Below, in pieces: positions 25,899 to 38,662 of a DNA stretch of 64,000 nt. The notes below the pieces were generated by a model. The model had not been told where the DNA came from. It ran no database searches and saw nothing but the letters and a program-made list of their open reading frames with translations. The first letter of the stretch is position 1. The number at the start of each line of letters is the position of its first letter. This DNA comes from Daedaleopsis sinensis. Lineage: Eukaryota > Basidiomycota > Agaricomycetes > Polyporales > Polyporaceae. The position numbers and the translations under genes are program-made. The stretch covers positions 3,410,001 to 3,474,000 of the forward strand of contig CM066300.1 of the NCBI GenBank assembly GCA_033807695.1, given 5' to 3'.

Positions 25899-27993
25899 AT
25901 GAGCGCGCCTGGACGAGCACAAGATGGCGCAGTGGCGGCAGGGTCCGGCGCGGACAGCAGCGGCGGGCGCGGGCAGCGCTCCACGGTGCTCGCAGAGCTC
26001 GTCGGCCGGCCGCTGCAGGAGATCGCAGAAGAGATGGCTGCGCTACGGATCGCGAACGCTAAGCTCGCGGCCGAGGTCGACCTGCTCAGGCCGCTGAATC
26101 TGATGCATCTGCCGGTAATCTCTGACCACGGCCCTTGTAATCGAATTGTGTACTCATCCTCCCGCGCCACACTCAGCAGGAGTTGGCGCAGCTACGCAAG
26201 AAACACGCCGTCTTCACGAATGCGGTCAAGTTTTTCGTGCGGCAGAGTGAGGTGTGTGCAGTTACCCGTCGCCGGGCCACTGCGTCGACTTGAAGCATTG
26301 GGCTGATCGCTGGGGACAGTTCGTGCCGGCGGTAGAGTACAGAAGCCCGCGACAGCTGCCGTCGGACATCGTCAGGCTCGTCATCGAGGAGGTGACCGGC
26401 CCACCGTATGAGCACTCTGCCCAGCTGTGGTTAGGTCCCCGGAGCGCGTGGATCGACCATCTTCGGTTCCGCAAGAACCTTCCACTGGTCTGTCGCGACT
26501 GGTGGGCCCCCGCGACCTCCTTCCTCTACGAGCACATCTCCCTCCGCCGCATGGGCCAGGTCTCCGCCCTTCTGCACACCCTCACCCACTCCCCCGTCAG
26601 CCGCGATCTGAGGTCGTACGTCAAGTCTATCTCCCTTGTCGACTTCCTGCTCCTCCCTAGCTGCGCGGATGCTGTCCGCGAAGACCTCCGTGCTCTTCTC
26701 ACCGTCTGCGACACTCTCCACACGTTCACCTACCGGGAACATTTCAACCTCTGCGGTCTCGTAGAATCGGCTTCGGACAGAGAACTCGCCGACTGCAACA
26801 TCCCGTGGGTACCCAGATCCCTGTCCCAGGGAATCCTGCAAGATCGGGTCGCCTCAAGCCTCCGCAGGGTGGAGCTAGTGTTGACTTTCGATTCAGAAGC
26901 CATGTTGAACCTCCATACGTTTTTAGCCTCAACCACCTCCCTCGTCTCACTGACGCTCTCCAACCGCCGTCTCAAATCATCGCAGACGGGTGCACCTACC
27001 GACCTCCCACCGATATCCCTCGCCGCGCTCGAAGAACTCTGCGCTGACAGCTCCGATTTCGTCAGCTACGCGATAAACTATCTGAATCTGCCCGAGCTCA
27101 GCTCCCTGACCGTGTGTGAGCATGCCAGTCTACGCCTCCTCGTGCAAAAATTCGGCCAACGCCTCACTTACCTGCATGTGATCCCCCGCCTCGACGCCCT
27201 GTACTCCGATCATCTCTCCGCCATACTAGACAGCTGTCCGCTGCTGGAGCATCTCGTCGCCCCGGGCAGCCTCTCGACGCTGTTGGGCACCCTGCAGCGG
27301 TGCCTCACGCGTCCGGCGACGTCGCCCAGGCTCCGCCGCCTGCGCTACCTCGACGTGTACGAGGGGGAGGACATGTACCGCACCAAGGGCGCATTCACCG
27401 CCGCCCTCCACACGCTCATCCGGCGCATCCCAGAGCACGCGTCGATCCCGGCGCTCGCCCGCCCGGGCGGGCCCGGGCTCCGCGTCCTCCCCACCGGCAC
27501 CGGCACGGCCCCGCACTGCGACGCCCCGCGGATCTTCCACCCAGCGGCGCTCGCGCTCGTGCGCGCGGACGGCGTGCGGTGCGGCGTGCTGTGCGGGGAG
27601 CAGTGGGTGCAGACGTCCTGGCTCGTGCGCGCGGACATCGACTTCGGGGCGACGACGTGGCGGATGTGGACGGTTCCCGTGGCGACGCCCTTTCCGAGCT
27701 GGGGCGACGTGGAGGAGCCGGACGACGCTGATTTCGAGCCGTGGCCGGAGGACGAGTACACCGACGGGACGTCGTGCGAGGGGGAGGACGATGGGACGTC
27801 GTGGATCTCGGGCTCGAGCGACAGTGACCTGTCGTCCGCATGTGCGGACGAATATTTGGACGTGCTGACTCGTGGGGATCCTCCAGAGGGGGACTCCCAG
27901 CGTGGTTCGACGGCGGAACAGCCGTTGGACAGGGTTGAGTTGCTGGAAGCTTTTCGCAGGAGCCAGCATGCCGACCACCTTTTGCTGGACTGA
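25899..27993 (+). CDS. F-box-like protein with N-terminal coiled coil (tandem copy 1)
   Basis: Probable substrate adaptor of an SCF ubiquitin ligase, inferred from its F-box-like segment. Three exons (25899-26114, 26180-26251, 26320-27993), all phase 0, give 653 residues. Exon 1 has a short coiled coil (LQEIAEEMAALRIANAKLAA). Exon 2 is exactly 72 nt (ELAQLRKKHAVFTNAVKFFV). Exon 3 begins with the F-box-like SPRQLPSDIVRLVIEEVT, then LPLVCRDWWAPATSFLYEHI and Leu-rich sequence resembling degenerate LRRs. The C-terminus is very acidic and Ser-rich (EEPDDADFEPWPEDEYTDG). Its neighbour at 28420 has the same layout, so the two are tandem duplicates. The target is unknown. Confidence 0.78.
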
Positions 27994-28419
27994 CTGAATG
28001 CGAGCTGGCACAGATTTCAGGACTCCTAACAGTCGTATGAACAGTCGCATGGAATGCTATCGACAGTCAGGCCATTGATCGGACAGTCGGTGTAAGTATA
28101 CAACTTCAAGGCGGCGTTCCGCAGAAGCCAGGACGTGGATTACTTACTATCCGATTAGAACACGTCGGATTTGCTGGGGAAATTGAAATTCTGATATGAT
28201 CAATTACTCTGCCGACCAGGGAGGCCCTTCAGTCACAGTAGCTGTGATAGTGCATCGAGTTAGTCGAAGGTCCAGTACGTTCTTGAAGGTGGCAGTGCAG
28301 CTCGGTTCAAGCTTTCGGTATCGACACGGTCACGAGACGCGGGATCGGTATTTGATCTGAGCGATCGCCGGTCAAAGAGAGCCACGGTAGGTAACAGCTG
28401 GGTTTACGATCTCTGCTTT
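27994..28419. other. intergenic between tandem F-box-like genes
   Basis: A 426-bp spacer holding the 3' UTR of copy 1 and the promoter of copy 2. I see no gene, TATA box or repeat shared with the region upstream of copy 1. Confidence 0.4.
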
Positions 28420-30497
28420 TTGCCTCAGAGTCAGAGGTTGATGGGTGTCGACGTTGACGGTGCTGGTCGCCCTCCTCTTCTCGATGAACTATCTGAGCGC
28501 TCCTTGACCGACATTGCCCGAGAGTTGGAGCACCTCCGTCTCGAGAACGCACAGCTCAGAGGAGGCCTCGCAGTAGCCAGGGCTGAGATAGACAGACTTG
28601 GACCAGTGAGCCACCTCCTCTTTCTCTGGACACATTCACAATGGTTGGCTCATAGACTATTGAAACCACAGGAGCTATCGCAATACCAGAAGGAAGCTGT
28701 GACATATCGCGCGGCTGTCAAGTTTCTGATGCGGGCAGGCGGAGTGAGTTTTGTCCAGTCGCTTGTGTCACTAAAAGACTGGTTAACCCGAAGATGAACC
28801 TTCCTCAGTTTCTCCAGCCCGTCATGTCCACCAGGCCACACTTTGCTTTGCTCCCGCCAGAGATCCTGTTACGGATATTCCAGGGAACCATGCCGTCATA
28901 CCACGAACACGATCCAGCGGCACTCCGTCCTGGCAATCCCTGGACAGAGGAAATACGTTTCCGAAAGGGACTCACACTCGTATGCAAATCCTGGTCTTGG
29001 CCTGCGACTGCAATCCTATATGAAGACGTCGTCTTACGGCGAATGGGTCAGATCCCTGCCCTCGCGCGCACCTTGTCCTCCTCAAACGGGCGTGACTTCG
29101 GTGTTCTGATCCAGAACATACGGATGGACTCGTGCGTCGTCTGGGCACCGTGCGCGGACGTCGTCCAGCAGGATCTTTCGTTCATCTTGACACGATCAGT
29201 GGCGCTACGCTCGTTCTCCTTTCACGCTAATCCTAACTTTCCGATCGTGAACACGCCCGACGAAGGGAATGGCTGGGACGGATTCAACCCGTCGTGGTTC
29301 GTGGATCAAACGACCATCCAGGACGTATTCGCATCTCGAATATCGTCGGGGCTGCGCGAGCTGGATATCTCCATGACTTTGTCCGAAACGAATGTCGTGG
29401 GGCTTCATCGTCTCCTCTCACAAGCGAGCTCGTTGACTTCGCTCAAAATCGGCCCCGTCGATGTCGGAAAACGTTTCCAAGATACTCTCCGTACACCTCT
29501 CAAGACCCTCGAGCTCCCATCTTTGCGGTATCTCCAGCTGTATACAGACCACCCGGTCTTTGTCACCCTTGTCTGCTCCAACTGGAACATGCCGGTTCTG
29601 CTGGGCCTCACCGCTATCAACTGCCGCGACATCCCGATAGAGCTCTTGAAGAAGCATGGCCGCTCCCTTACTTACCTGCACATATGCCCAAAGAAGAACA
29701 CCAGCGTATACGACTACAGTTGGGAGCCGTGTGCGACCACCTATCTGGACGACGACTTTGCCAGCATATGCCCCGTCCTCGAGCACTTCGTCTTCCCAGC
29801 CATGTCCCTGAGCCAGATATCCCCGAACCAGACACCGTCAGCCATCTTGCGTGCCCTGCGCTCGCCGACTATCCGCTATGTGGACATTTGGTGTCATGCG
29901 TGCGCCGCCCCTCGCGATCAGATAGAGGCGGAGTGTAGGGAATGCGTGATGCACGGGAACCTCCCAGCCCTCCAGCGCGTGCGCCGCCTACGGAAGATCG
30001 TCCGTCCGGACCTTCCCTTGGTATGCCACCCGTCCCTCGTCTCGGAAGACGAGATGCGCATCCACCGCTTCCCCGCCTCTTACATCTTGCAGATGTCTTG
30101 GGCCGTCGTCCCCGACGCGGGGCTGCAGGCGGACATCCCATGGTTCGAACACTTGACAGAGTCGGACGACGAGTCGAGCACGTTCGTCCCTAGCGACTCC
30201 GAGGATGAGTCCGAGTCTGAGGACAGGATGGACGAGGACGCCGCGTCGGACGAGTCTCCTTTCGACCCATATAACGACGAGTCCGACGAAGAGTGGACCG
30301 ACACTCCGTCCGACGAAGAGTACGACTCCGAGCCGGATGCGGAGATACCAGAGGAGGAGCAGAACGTGTTTTTGTTGAGGGAGGAGCGACTGTACGAACA
30401 ATTTGATCGCGATACGGTCCTAGGCATGTTCCAAGCCAGTCATAGTCACGACAGTGATAGGGAAGATACGGATCCGGAGGAACCTACAAATTCATAG
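28420..30497 (+). CDS. F-box-like protein with N-terminal coiled coil (tandem copy 2)
   Basis: Paralog of the gene at 25899. Exons 28420-28605, 28672-28743 and 28809-30497, all phase 0, give 648 residues; a second possible start is the Met at 28441. Exon 1 holds the coiled coil (LTDIARELEHLRLENAQLRG). Exon 2 is again 72 nt (ELSQYQKEAVTYRAAVKFLM). Exon 3 starts near the F-box-like FALLPPEILLRIFQGTM, then LTLVCKSWSWPATAILYEDV and RRMGQIPALARTL, which aligns with RRMGQVSALLHTL in copy 1. The C-terminal 120 residues are acidic (SDSEDESESEDRMDEDAAS). Likely an SCF adaptor; the substrate is unknown. Confidence 0.78.
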
Positions 30498-30585
30498 GAG
30501 GGCATGAGGGGATTACATCATACAACGAATGCATTGTGGACAATAGTATATACCTGTACAATACCTATAGGAGGCTGCACGCACT

Positions 30586-33515
30586 CTACCCCAGTATCCC
30601 AGTGGCTAGTGTAGTGCGAAGGCTGCGTATACCAGCCCAGTAGGTTGCCTCTGGACTGTCCCGCACCGCATCATTCACTACGTTCTCGAGCTGATCATCT
30701 CCACTGGTCGTGCCAGGAGATAATCTTTGATCGAGTATAGTAGCGACGCAATCGAGGACGAGGCGGCGTAGTGGCGACCCTGGGGGCAGTTTAGTGAATG
30801 GACCGGGTAGCTGGCCGCGTGAAGGGTGCTTTATGGAAAAGTACGGCAATAGACGGGAACGTAAAGCAGCGTAGATCTACCAGCGAATGAGCGGGATTAG
30901 CATTGGACGTGAAAGATGAAAAGACTGCTCACCTCTGGTTGTAACAACTGTGATCGTCGTTGACAGAGCCGGAGAAGCACACGGATAATCGTCTGGGGCC
31001 CAATCATGAGTATACGACAAATCTACGTAGAGGAGATAACTGCCAACCTCCGACGTGTTAGGATGATTGCTTCCTAGTTCCCAAAGTGTCTTTGGCAGTT
31101 GCAGGATCCATTCTCTCAGTGAGGCATCCTGTTGTTTATTCCGCCCCACTCGAAACGAGCCGATGTACTCGGGATCTCTATCCAACTGACGAATTCTTCG
31201 TAAGACGGAAGAAGGCATATATGGTTTGGATTGCTTACGAGTATTAGCCTACCAATGAAGTCAATGGTATGTCTCTTTGTCGCGGACGTGGATGCCGCCT
31301 TGACGGCATGCTCAACGACAGCATCGAATATTGACGTCGATGCATCTTCATCATCCGAGGGGCTATTGTTGACCAGTGACCAGATTGTGGGAAGAAGAGC
31401 AACATATGCCTGTGGGGTGATAGGGCGAGGTATTGATGCCGGACCGCCAGAAGATGGAGCATGCCCCTGTAGAAGTTGAACTATGTACGCGCTGACCCGT
31501 TCGACCTGGCGGGTTTGAACGGCGGACGACATCTTGAGTGCTGGCCGACCGGATCGAGCTCGAGGCGTGCTTCTTGTAGGGACTTTATCAGGGCTGCGGC
31601 GCTGGGCGGCGAGGACGATAAAGGAAGAAAGCTCGCAGAAGATGAGATTCAGGTCTTGAAACGCTTGCTCGACCTTAATATCGCGTTTCATAGTCGAGGG
31701 ACCACTGAACGTGAAGGGAAAATATGGAGAAAGATATGCAAGAATCGTCTGCAGTTCCGTTCCAGCCGCGTCATGCGGAGCTCCTGACTGCGAGGTAGTG
31801 AGCTAGTGAACCATTGAGAGTAATCTTAGACACTAACCTCTGTCGAATCTTGCAAGATTCTTCCATACAACGTACGACATATGCGACACACCACGAGCAC
31901 CATCTGAAGTTCGGTCTCTGTTGGAATTGAGTTTGGAGAGAAGACCGTCGGCGCACAATCTAGGAAGGTCGACACCAACGTCGAATGCAATGTCCGTGCA
32001 AGTTGCTAGAAAGGTCGTAAGTGTATGGCTGTGCGAGCAAGCTAATGGGACATACGACGACACATGCCAATTCGGCGTCAGTCCCTATTGCAGACTCTCC
32101 TTCGTCCTGGAATGCGACTGCAGTGGCATGAATATCATCGAGATCGTGTATGGACCAGCCGCCATGCCCACTAAGGAGCAGGCTGTGTGCATCGTCGCTC
32201 ACGAATGTCTCGTCATCGTTGTCTGTAATTTCCGCAGTCCAATGCCTAGTCGACTGTTGTGCTTGTGACGCCGTGTGTAGCAAGGAGTCGAACACCTCAA
32301 AGGCTGATCTTGAGGCGAAGGAAGACGACAAATACCACGTTGGAGTTGTCATCGCTGACCCGGACGTCTCCGAAATGTTTGTGGAGCGCCATGCAGACGT
32401 GATTGCCTGGGATAAGAACAGTGATAGAGAGCGAAGGACGACAAGTTTCGACTAGAAAGTGACATTAGTATGGTTGGACAAGGACAATCGAATCAGTCTT
32501 GGGACCTACTGCTGGGGATAGTATGACGCTTGCAGTAGACGTTGCTTGAACTGGTCCGGTGTCTTTCGAATTTTATGAGATGTTGTCAGGCGGTGAAGAA
32601 GCTAGAGGTCCGCGTACCTCCACCCTCTCCGAAGGTCGTCCCAGCGCTCAATATTCCGAGATACCCCTCGAGAACTCGTCGACCATGAGCAGTGCCTCCT
32701 GTCTGCATCCACCCTTCGGTCACCACCCCCGGAATATACTCAAGGTAGATATCGAGGAATCGGACAGCGTCGATGCGGATGTCAGGGAAGATGTGAGTTT
32801 GAGCAGAGGTTGTGAACAGGAGTAGAACAGGTGAGTGCGGTACAAGGTCCTCCTATAGCTAGGTCAGCACTCGACAGCAATAGTCAACTCGGTAGAACAT
32901 TACTGGAGGAACTTGTCGGAACAGCCATGCGAAGAATATTAGCAATCCCTTCCGCACACTAGCATCCTGAGGCACAATAAGCTTAGCACTAAGACCACGG
33001 ATATTCAGTCGACCTACTTCGTCACCGATGAGACGAACGCAATTATTGACTAGAATTGTTAAATGCGTGACAATAAGCTCGGGATGTGCCTCAAGGAGCT
33101 CGCGCAATCCCAGGATTGTATCTAGACAAGATCAATAATAGGACAACTCGATGCAAACGATTTCGTCCTACCTTTACGCGTGCTAGAGTTATAATGTTTC
33201 AAATGCGCGATGAGAGCGTCGAACGTGAGCCGCCGTTTAGTGCTCGGAGCACCTGTGTCCTTATCAAGAGCTATGCTCTGTGTAGGAAGAGCGATGGCTG
33301 CCATAGATGTGAGTGACTTGCTATGGCATTGAGAGCTTCTCCTTACATCTAGACTTGAAGGAGGTGTCTACTGCATTACTTGGGGCTTGCTTCCCTTTTC
33401 CAAGCTTGAGCTTGGCTTTCTGCGACGACTGTGAGTGCTATGGACAAGCAGCTATGCGGCAACCTACAGCAAAGTCAGCCGCCTTGTCCTTTCTCTTCTT
33501 CGAGCTTTTGGGCAT
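30586..33515 (-). CDS. IPI1: pre-rRNA-processing protein IPI1 (TEX10-like)
   Basis: Subunit of the Rix1 complex, which helps process ITS2 and mature the 60S subunit in the nucleus. The start was found by splicing: MPKSSKKRKDKAADFA, then KAKLKLGKGKQAPSNAVDTS, then FKSRSIALPTQSIALDK. The Lys-rich opening followed by this block is the signature of Ipi1. HEAT-like helices follow: TFDALIAHLKHYNSSTRK, LRELLEAHPELIVTHLTILV and VGRLNIRGLSAKLIVPQD. The central part (31.7-32.8 kb) is broken by introns I did not resolve. The last exons encode LREWILQLPKTLWELGS and PGPFTKLPPGSPLRRLVLD, ending LATGILG. The N-terminal call is strong; the C-terminal exons are assigned by strand and continuity. Confidence 0.85.
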
Positions 33516-34109
33516 GGTACAACACCCTAGATGGAACGTAGAACGAGACTAACGCCCAAGTCAGAAAAATGTCACACTCCGTAAAAGGCAACTCCATCAT
33601 TATGTTGGAATGGGCGCCTACGAAGTCACCGGAATCCACTGGCAACCGCAATCTACCACCGTGTGTAACGGCCCCCGGATTGTACAGACTTTCATCTCAG
33701 GCGGTATTAAGTTGTGTTAACATACTACATGCATACTAGCTGCGACTACACGGCTTAAATCACGCCAGTACCTCGACACGCACAAGTGCAAAAAGACGTA
33801 GCGCTGCTAGCGGTGAGTGCATGACCACGCCTACGGAGATGCGGATCGCGCTGACGCGACGGACCACCGAGTCCGTCTGTATGCTTGAGTAAAGACGTCT
33901 TAAGGCCTCATCGCGGCACGCGCCCGGTGGTAGTGACCGCGCACCTGACTGGATCCCGACGTTCTTCCGCGCGATGTTCGAACGTCACTGCGTGTTATGG
34001 GCGCATTTTCCGAGGATATCAAGGATGCCAATAGCGGCGTGCCTAGAGTCTGAGACTGTATATAAGTCCAGACACGCGAGGGTGCTGCCACCCGGAGTGT
34101 TGACGCACC
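33516..34109. promoter_or_regulatory. divergent promoter IPI1 / GH5 mannanase with TATA box
   Basis: A 594-bp gap between divergent start codons. TATATAA at 34059-34065 lies about 45 bp upstream of the mannanase ATG and points to a strong, regulated promoter on that side. No TATA box is seen near IPI1. I did not recognise a certain carbon-catabolite repressor site. Confidence 0.55.
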
Positions 34110-36438
34110 ATGCGACCCCTCATTCTTTCCCTCCTTTTGTCTCTCTGGTTCGCTGCTTCTTCCAGTGCGGCGAAGCTGCCGCAGAAGAATCCCCATGTTC
34201 CGCGCGACTTCGTGACTACTAATGGCAGGGATTTTGAGCTCAATGGAAAGCCCTTCGTCAGTGTCAACTCCACTAGAGTCTAGAGACGTGTACTGCCATT
34301 ACTCACGACTACTATTATTCAGGCATTCGTTGGGGCGAACTCTTACGTGCGCACTTACCCTCTTTGATTCCACTACACTGAACCAAGCGTATTGCACACT
34401 AGTGGCTGCCGCTTTTGACTAGTCAGACGGATGTCGACAAGACCTTCAAGTCAATGCGACAAGCTGGTGTCAAAGTTCTCCGTACCTGGGTAAGCTAGGA
34501 TAGACATTCTTTTGGATCGTATGTTGAGACGCAAATTAGGGATGGAACGCAATAAACGGCACGGAACTGGAGGGTGCTCTAGAGTCCGGCCTTACCTACT
34601 ATCAAGTACACAAGTTCGTGCTTCTCATCATATGGCTCCTTCCTCACATCTTCCAGGTATGGAATGGCACCGAGTACGTGCTGAATGATGGTCCACAAGG
34701 GTTGCACCGTCTGGATCGTGTAATATCAACGGCAGGGAAGTATGGCATCAAGGTTATCGTTGCCTTCACCAACAACTGGTCAGTACGCAGCGTGACCGCG
34801 TTATCAAGTCATAGTTCTGATACAGTGCTTCCAGGGTGGGATACGGCGTATGTATACTCGTTGATGTACCTACTAGCTATGCTGAATCGGCGATGACGCA
34901 GGGATCCGACCTCTATGTCAACTGGATCGCGGGAGCAGATCAACCTCATGACGTTTTCTTCACAGACAAGAGGATCATCGCGTCTTATCGTAAGCTCTGC
35001 CAATATGACTGCATTAATATGCTACTCACCCCAAATATAAACTAGAAACCTACGTCAAGACCATCGTCGAGCGATACAAGGACTCTCCGACTGTCTTTGC
35101 TTGGGAGCTGATGAACGAAGCGCGGTGCTTGAGCGATACACTCCCTGCTGGTCCTTCTTGCGTTCCTGGCTCGAACACTCTCAGGACGTGGTACAGCGAG
35201 CAATCAAACTTTGTCCGAAGCTTGTACGTACCTTCATCGTTGCTTGTCGTGCTCCTCCTCACGTTGCATCGTCAGGGACCCGAATCATATGATCACCACC
35301 GGTGGGGAGGGACATTTCTTCTGGACGGACCCAAAGAAATAGTATGTCAAGACACTCAATTGCTGACATTGATTGAGCTCTCATGATCGGCTCAGTTGGT
35401 TCAACCACACTCTTGTTAGTGATTACAACTACAACGGACAAGGTATGTGAAGCTAATTATGCACATCACACACTCGCATCCCTGATGGTATCCTCAGCTG
35501 GCGAAGACTTCGATCACGATCTCCTGCTTCCGAATATCGACTTCGGAACATACGTGAGTTGTACACGCGCATTTTCGAATTGTGTGTTAGCTGAATGTTG
35601 TTTCCACAGCATCTCTATCCTCAGTCCTGGTGCGTGTGCATATCTCGTGTAAACCGCTCGCGAGCTGACATCAATCAATGGTATAGGTACAGTGAACTGG
35701 TGAGTTTCCCAGGACGAAAGTCCGAACACGAATCACAAGGGTTGAGCAGGATTTCCCTGGCTCCAACTGGACTGTGAAGGAATGGGGTCTTGAATGGATT
35801 GACCAACACATCCATGGTTTGCAAATAAACTTCTGAGTAAAGACTCATGCTCAGTCCGACCACCACATAGCGGCCAACAAAGCTGGGAAACCGGTGCTCT
35901 TGGAGGAATTTGGCGTCGGTGGTCTCCGTACGTTATCACACTCGTCATTCAGCTCCTTCACTGATAGGTAATAGAAAATAAAACCGACATATACCCCGAG
36001 TGGGTGCAGCGTGCCCTCGACACCAGGCATGGGTAAGTGTATCATCGGGGCTTATCGACTACCATTAACTAATACATCTCTTCTACTTGAAGCGGGTAAG
36101 AACTACCGCCCTCGTTGAGGGTTGTCAACTGAGTCATAAATGTACAGTATCATGCCGTGGCAGTGGGGACAACTAGGCCTCACTGAGGACGGCGGAGATC
36201 GTCTCATCAAGTACGCTGACGCTATCATCGACGGGGTAGGTGACTCTTAAGTCTTAGCGTGTTTGCCTGGTCTCATGGGATTTTTAATTCTGTCTCGCGT
36301 AGGCGTCCCCCAACGACGGTACGATTGCATCTCGATCTTATCGCGGATTTCGCAGAATCGCAGATCCGCTTATTGTGTGTCTGTTCAGGCAATACCTTCT
36401 ACGCCAACCAGACCCAAGTTTGGAATGTCTTCACGTAA
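34110..36438 (+). CDS. secreted mannan endo-1,4-beta-mannosidase, glycoside hydrolase family 5
   Basis: Cleaves the beta-1,4-mannan backbone of softwood hemicellulose outside the cell. The signal peptide is MRPLILSLLLSLWFAASSSA. Exons join as FVTTNGRDFELNGKPF, VGANSYWLPLL, DVDKTFKSMRQAGVKVLRTW and LHRLDRVISTAGKYGIKVIV. The acid/base Glu is in VFAWELMNEARC and the nucleophile Glu in PVLLEEFGVGG. WRAxD-type variants are not seen, and the pattern fits the fungal GH5 subfamily 7 mannanases. The end DGNTFYANQTQVWNVFT is reached by a final intron at about 36,320-36,390. No cellulose-binding CBM1 is present at either end. At least twelve short introns split the gene. Confidence 0.92.
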
Positions 36439-36762
36439 GTTCCGGGACCCCCACGAACGCATAGCCCCGCGGCACCCAGAAACGTACTTAAGCTTGCTAA
36501 CCACCTCTTCCGTCGTCTGCACAGGAGAGCTGCGAAGATCCAGAATGCGAGATCTGGGTAGATGAATCGCTACAAATACATATGCGCAAGGAACAGCTGT
36601 TGATGGTACACGGATGCAACGAGTCCGGGTGTTCGTCGACAAATACATGGAATGTGTTACGGGGTCCACATCATCCATGCCCAGCTTGCATAGCCCAACC
36701 CGTGTCATGGCAAGGATCCTGTTCATGGATTATCGTCAACCCCTCTAGTGGTATGCGATCAT
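36439..36762. other. convergent intergenic region
   Basis: About 320 bp between the stop codons of the mannanase (plus) and a small unknown gene (minus). It holds two 3' UTRs and nothing else I can recognise. Confidence 0.4.
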
Positions 36763-37217
36763 CTAGGTATGTCTTACCGCTGAGCTTCGATGTGAGGTGT
36801 CGCCTTGAGAGGACTGTGTCGTTACTATTTTGATGCCTTCTGCTAGCTGGACGTATTGAGGACATCCACAGTGGCTCGAGGAAGACCGGAAGATCGTGGA
36901 TATCCGACATTCGGCGTTACACCAAATATGAACGCTAGAGAAAACGACATGAGGCAATGACTCAAAAAAGTAGACATGAAGAGCACTGACGAGATCTCCA
37001 CTGTCCGTGTCTGTGCCTGCCCTCGCCGCTCAACGGCGTAGTTGTACCGGGAGGCAGCCTCCAGCACAAGTGTGATGTTTTCGCCCGCATGTAGGGCAAT
37101 CCCGCTACCAGCGGGCGTCCTGTCTGTCCGGAGCAGGTGGATAACGACTGGTGCGGCGGTATCGTTTATGAATTCTAGATCGTATAGGTCATCGCGACGA
37201 TTGGTGGGGGTCGGCAT
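36763..37217 (-). CDS. small protein of unknown family (paralog of the gene at 49064)
   Basis: Two exons (37217-36991 and 36934-36763) joined by a 56-nt GT-AG intron give 132 residues. It starts MPTPTNRRDDLYDLEFINDT and contains ALHAGENITLVLEAASRYNY. The second exon begins VHIWCNAECRISTIFRSS. It aligns with the gene at 49064 over most of its length (LEFINDT with LDFTNDT, GENITLVLEA with GESVTLVLDA, WCNAECRISTIF with WRDVSCTVSQLF), and the splice site before the Trp block is in the same place. No signal peptide or membrane helix is seen. The function is unknown. The last 30 residues are uncertain, as another small intron could lie there. Confidence 0.6.
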
Positions 37218-37877
37218 GACTCTGCGTGCGTGCGCCTCTACCGAGGAGGACGTCGGGCCCGGGGGAGAGAGAGGGAATCAGGAGCCTGTATCCCATGTCT
37301 CCGGCTAATTATACTCTCATTGAAACTTACTCGAAGAATAGCGTTTTGTCATTCCAACCCGTATCGTACACACCGAGAGCCTGCCGTGGCTTCCATGGCA
37401 AGCACGGCATACAATGAGTCTCAGCAAGCCTCGACGGCCACCTATTGTGTTCCGCTTTTGGCGCGACCCAAGGAGGTGCGATCGCAGCTGGATCGGGCGA
37501 GAGAGCTCCGCGACGGTTGTTTGAGGCCTACCAGGCGGGAAAGGGGAACAACAGGTTCGAGATCTGGGTACATAGATCGTCGCGGACGAAGATAATTGAC
37601 ACCGATCTGAAGATAGAATCCCGCCCGTGCGATTACCAGCGGCTCCTTATTGTCTTTCGGCTCGGCTGAGCGCGGTCACAGGGAGCTCAAGGAACGCACA
37701 ACAATTCTAAATGGATATACGTATATCTAAAGAGTAGTGTGTCCGGTAAGAGAGGGGGTGGCGTGCTCGCTGTACCTACGAAACGTGGTAGTATACGTAG
37801 CGGTCCATTCAGATCATCCAGACACAGACATGAACAGGACATACAGAGCTCCCGCGAACCTGCGAGTGTCTCGCGCA
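37218..37877. other. intergenic with short coding-like frames
   Basis: A 660-bp stretch upstream of the small minus-strand gene and downstream of the ERI1-like gene. Plus-strand frames at 37230-37595 and 37445-37669 (containing NNRFEIWVHRSSRTKIIDTD) look partly protein-like, but no start, intron or homologous pattern ties them together. They may be a broken gene or chance. Confidence 0.35.
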
Positions 37878-38662
37878 TCACCACGGAAGGTCATGCTGTG
37901 GCTTCCAGCCGTCGAGCCGCATCTTCTGCACAATCCGCAAGATATTCTTGCAGTCATCGATGCCGGAGTGATGACGTCCTTCCAAGCCCATCTTCAGGTA
38001 TTCTAGCATGCCGACCATACCCTTGGGGGACCTCAGGCCGTAGAAGTCGCGGAACGACGTCTTCACATTGATCCACCGGTTGTATGGCGCCGCGAGAGCC
38101 CCGGTCGACGTGTCGAGCCCGGGCTGCACTCCGCTCAGACGGAGCTGCTGAGGCAACATCGTCTTGAGGTCCCAGTCACCGCATGTCAGGAAAGCTGCGG
38201 ACTCGGCGGCATCCAGGATGTGGTGTTCACGAAGGAATGCCTGGTAGCGTTCCCAGACAGAAGGGAATGTGTCTGCAGTATCAACGGTCTCCTATATAGC
38301 GTCACAGGTGTACCGGCTGTCAGCTCTGTACCCGCCACTGCCTGGCCAAGAAACAAGCGTACCTGTGAGATTCCAGTGAGCTGTGTACAGAAGCTGGTCA
38401 ACGCCGAATGGCGAGCAGGTTGGATGTATTCGTGGAAAACGGCTTGGACCTTGTCTTGCTCAATGTCATACAACAGGGTAGGGAGTTCGATGATCTCCAT
38501 CTCATTTCGAGGTACGATTCGTCCTGTATCATCGCAAGTCGCCTCGAAGTCGAGTATGAGCAAGTACTGAAGTTTCATGCTTCCTTTGGTCGCGGCAGGT
38601 TGCAATGAACGAGTGGTCGACATGTAAGAGAGCTGAGCTCCCCTCCCGAAGGTTCTAATCAT
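37878..38662 (-). CDS. ERI1: 3'-5' exoribonuclease of the ERI1 family (DEDDh)
   Basis: DEDDh exonuclease. ERI1 relatives trim the 3' end of 5.8S rRNA and histone mRNA and degrade small RNAs. All catalytic residues are visible: Asp and Glu in LLILDFEATCDD, Asp in FLTCGDWDLKTML, and His and Asp in RHHSGIDDCKNILRI. Family landmarks EIIELPTLLYD, FCTQLTGISQETVD and NRWINVKTSFRDFYG are present. Two exons are separated by an intron after LTGISQ. The first Met is at 38662, and further Mets at 38623 and just before KLQYLLILDF could also serve. No SAP domain is seen. It is followed by an ML-domain gene on the same strand. Confidence 0.88.

Noticed and set aside
27226..28050. 274-residue minus-strand frame
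   Set aside because: Antisense to the first F-box-like gene, extremely Arg-rich, no motif.
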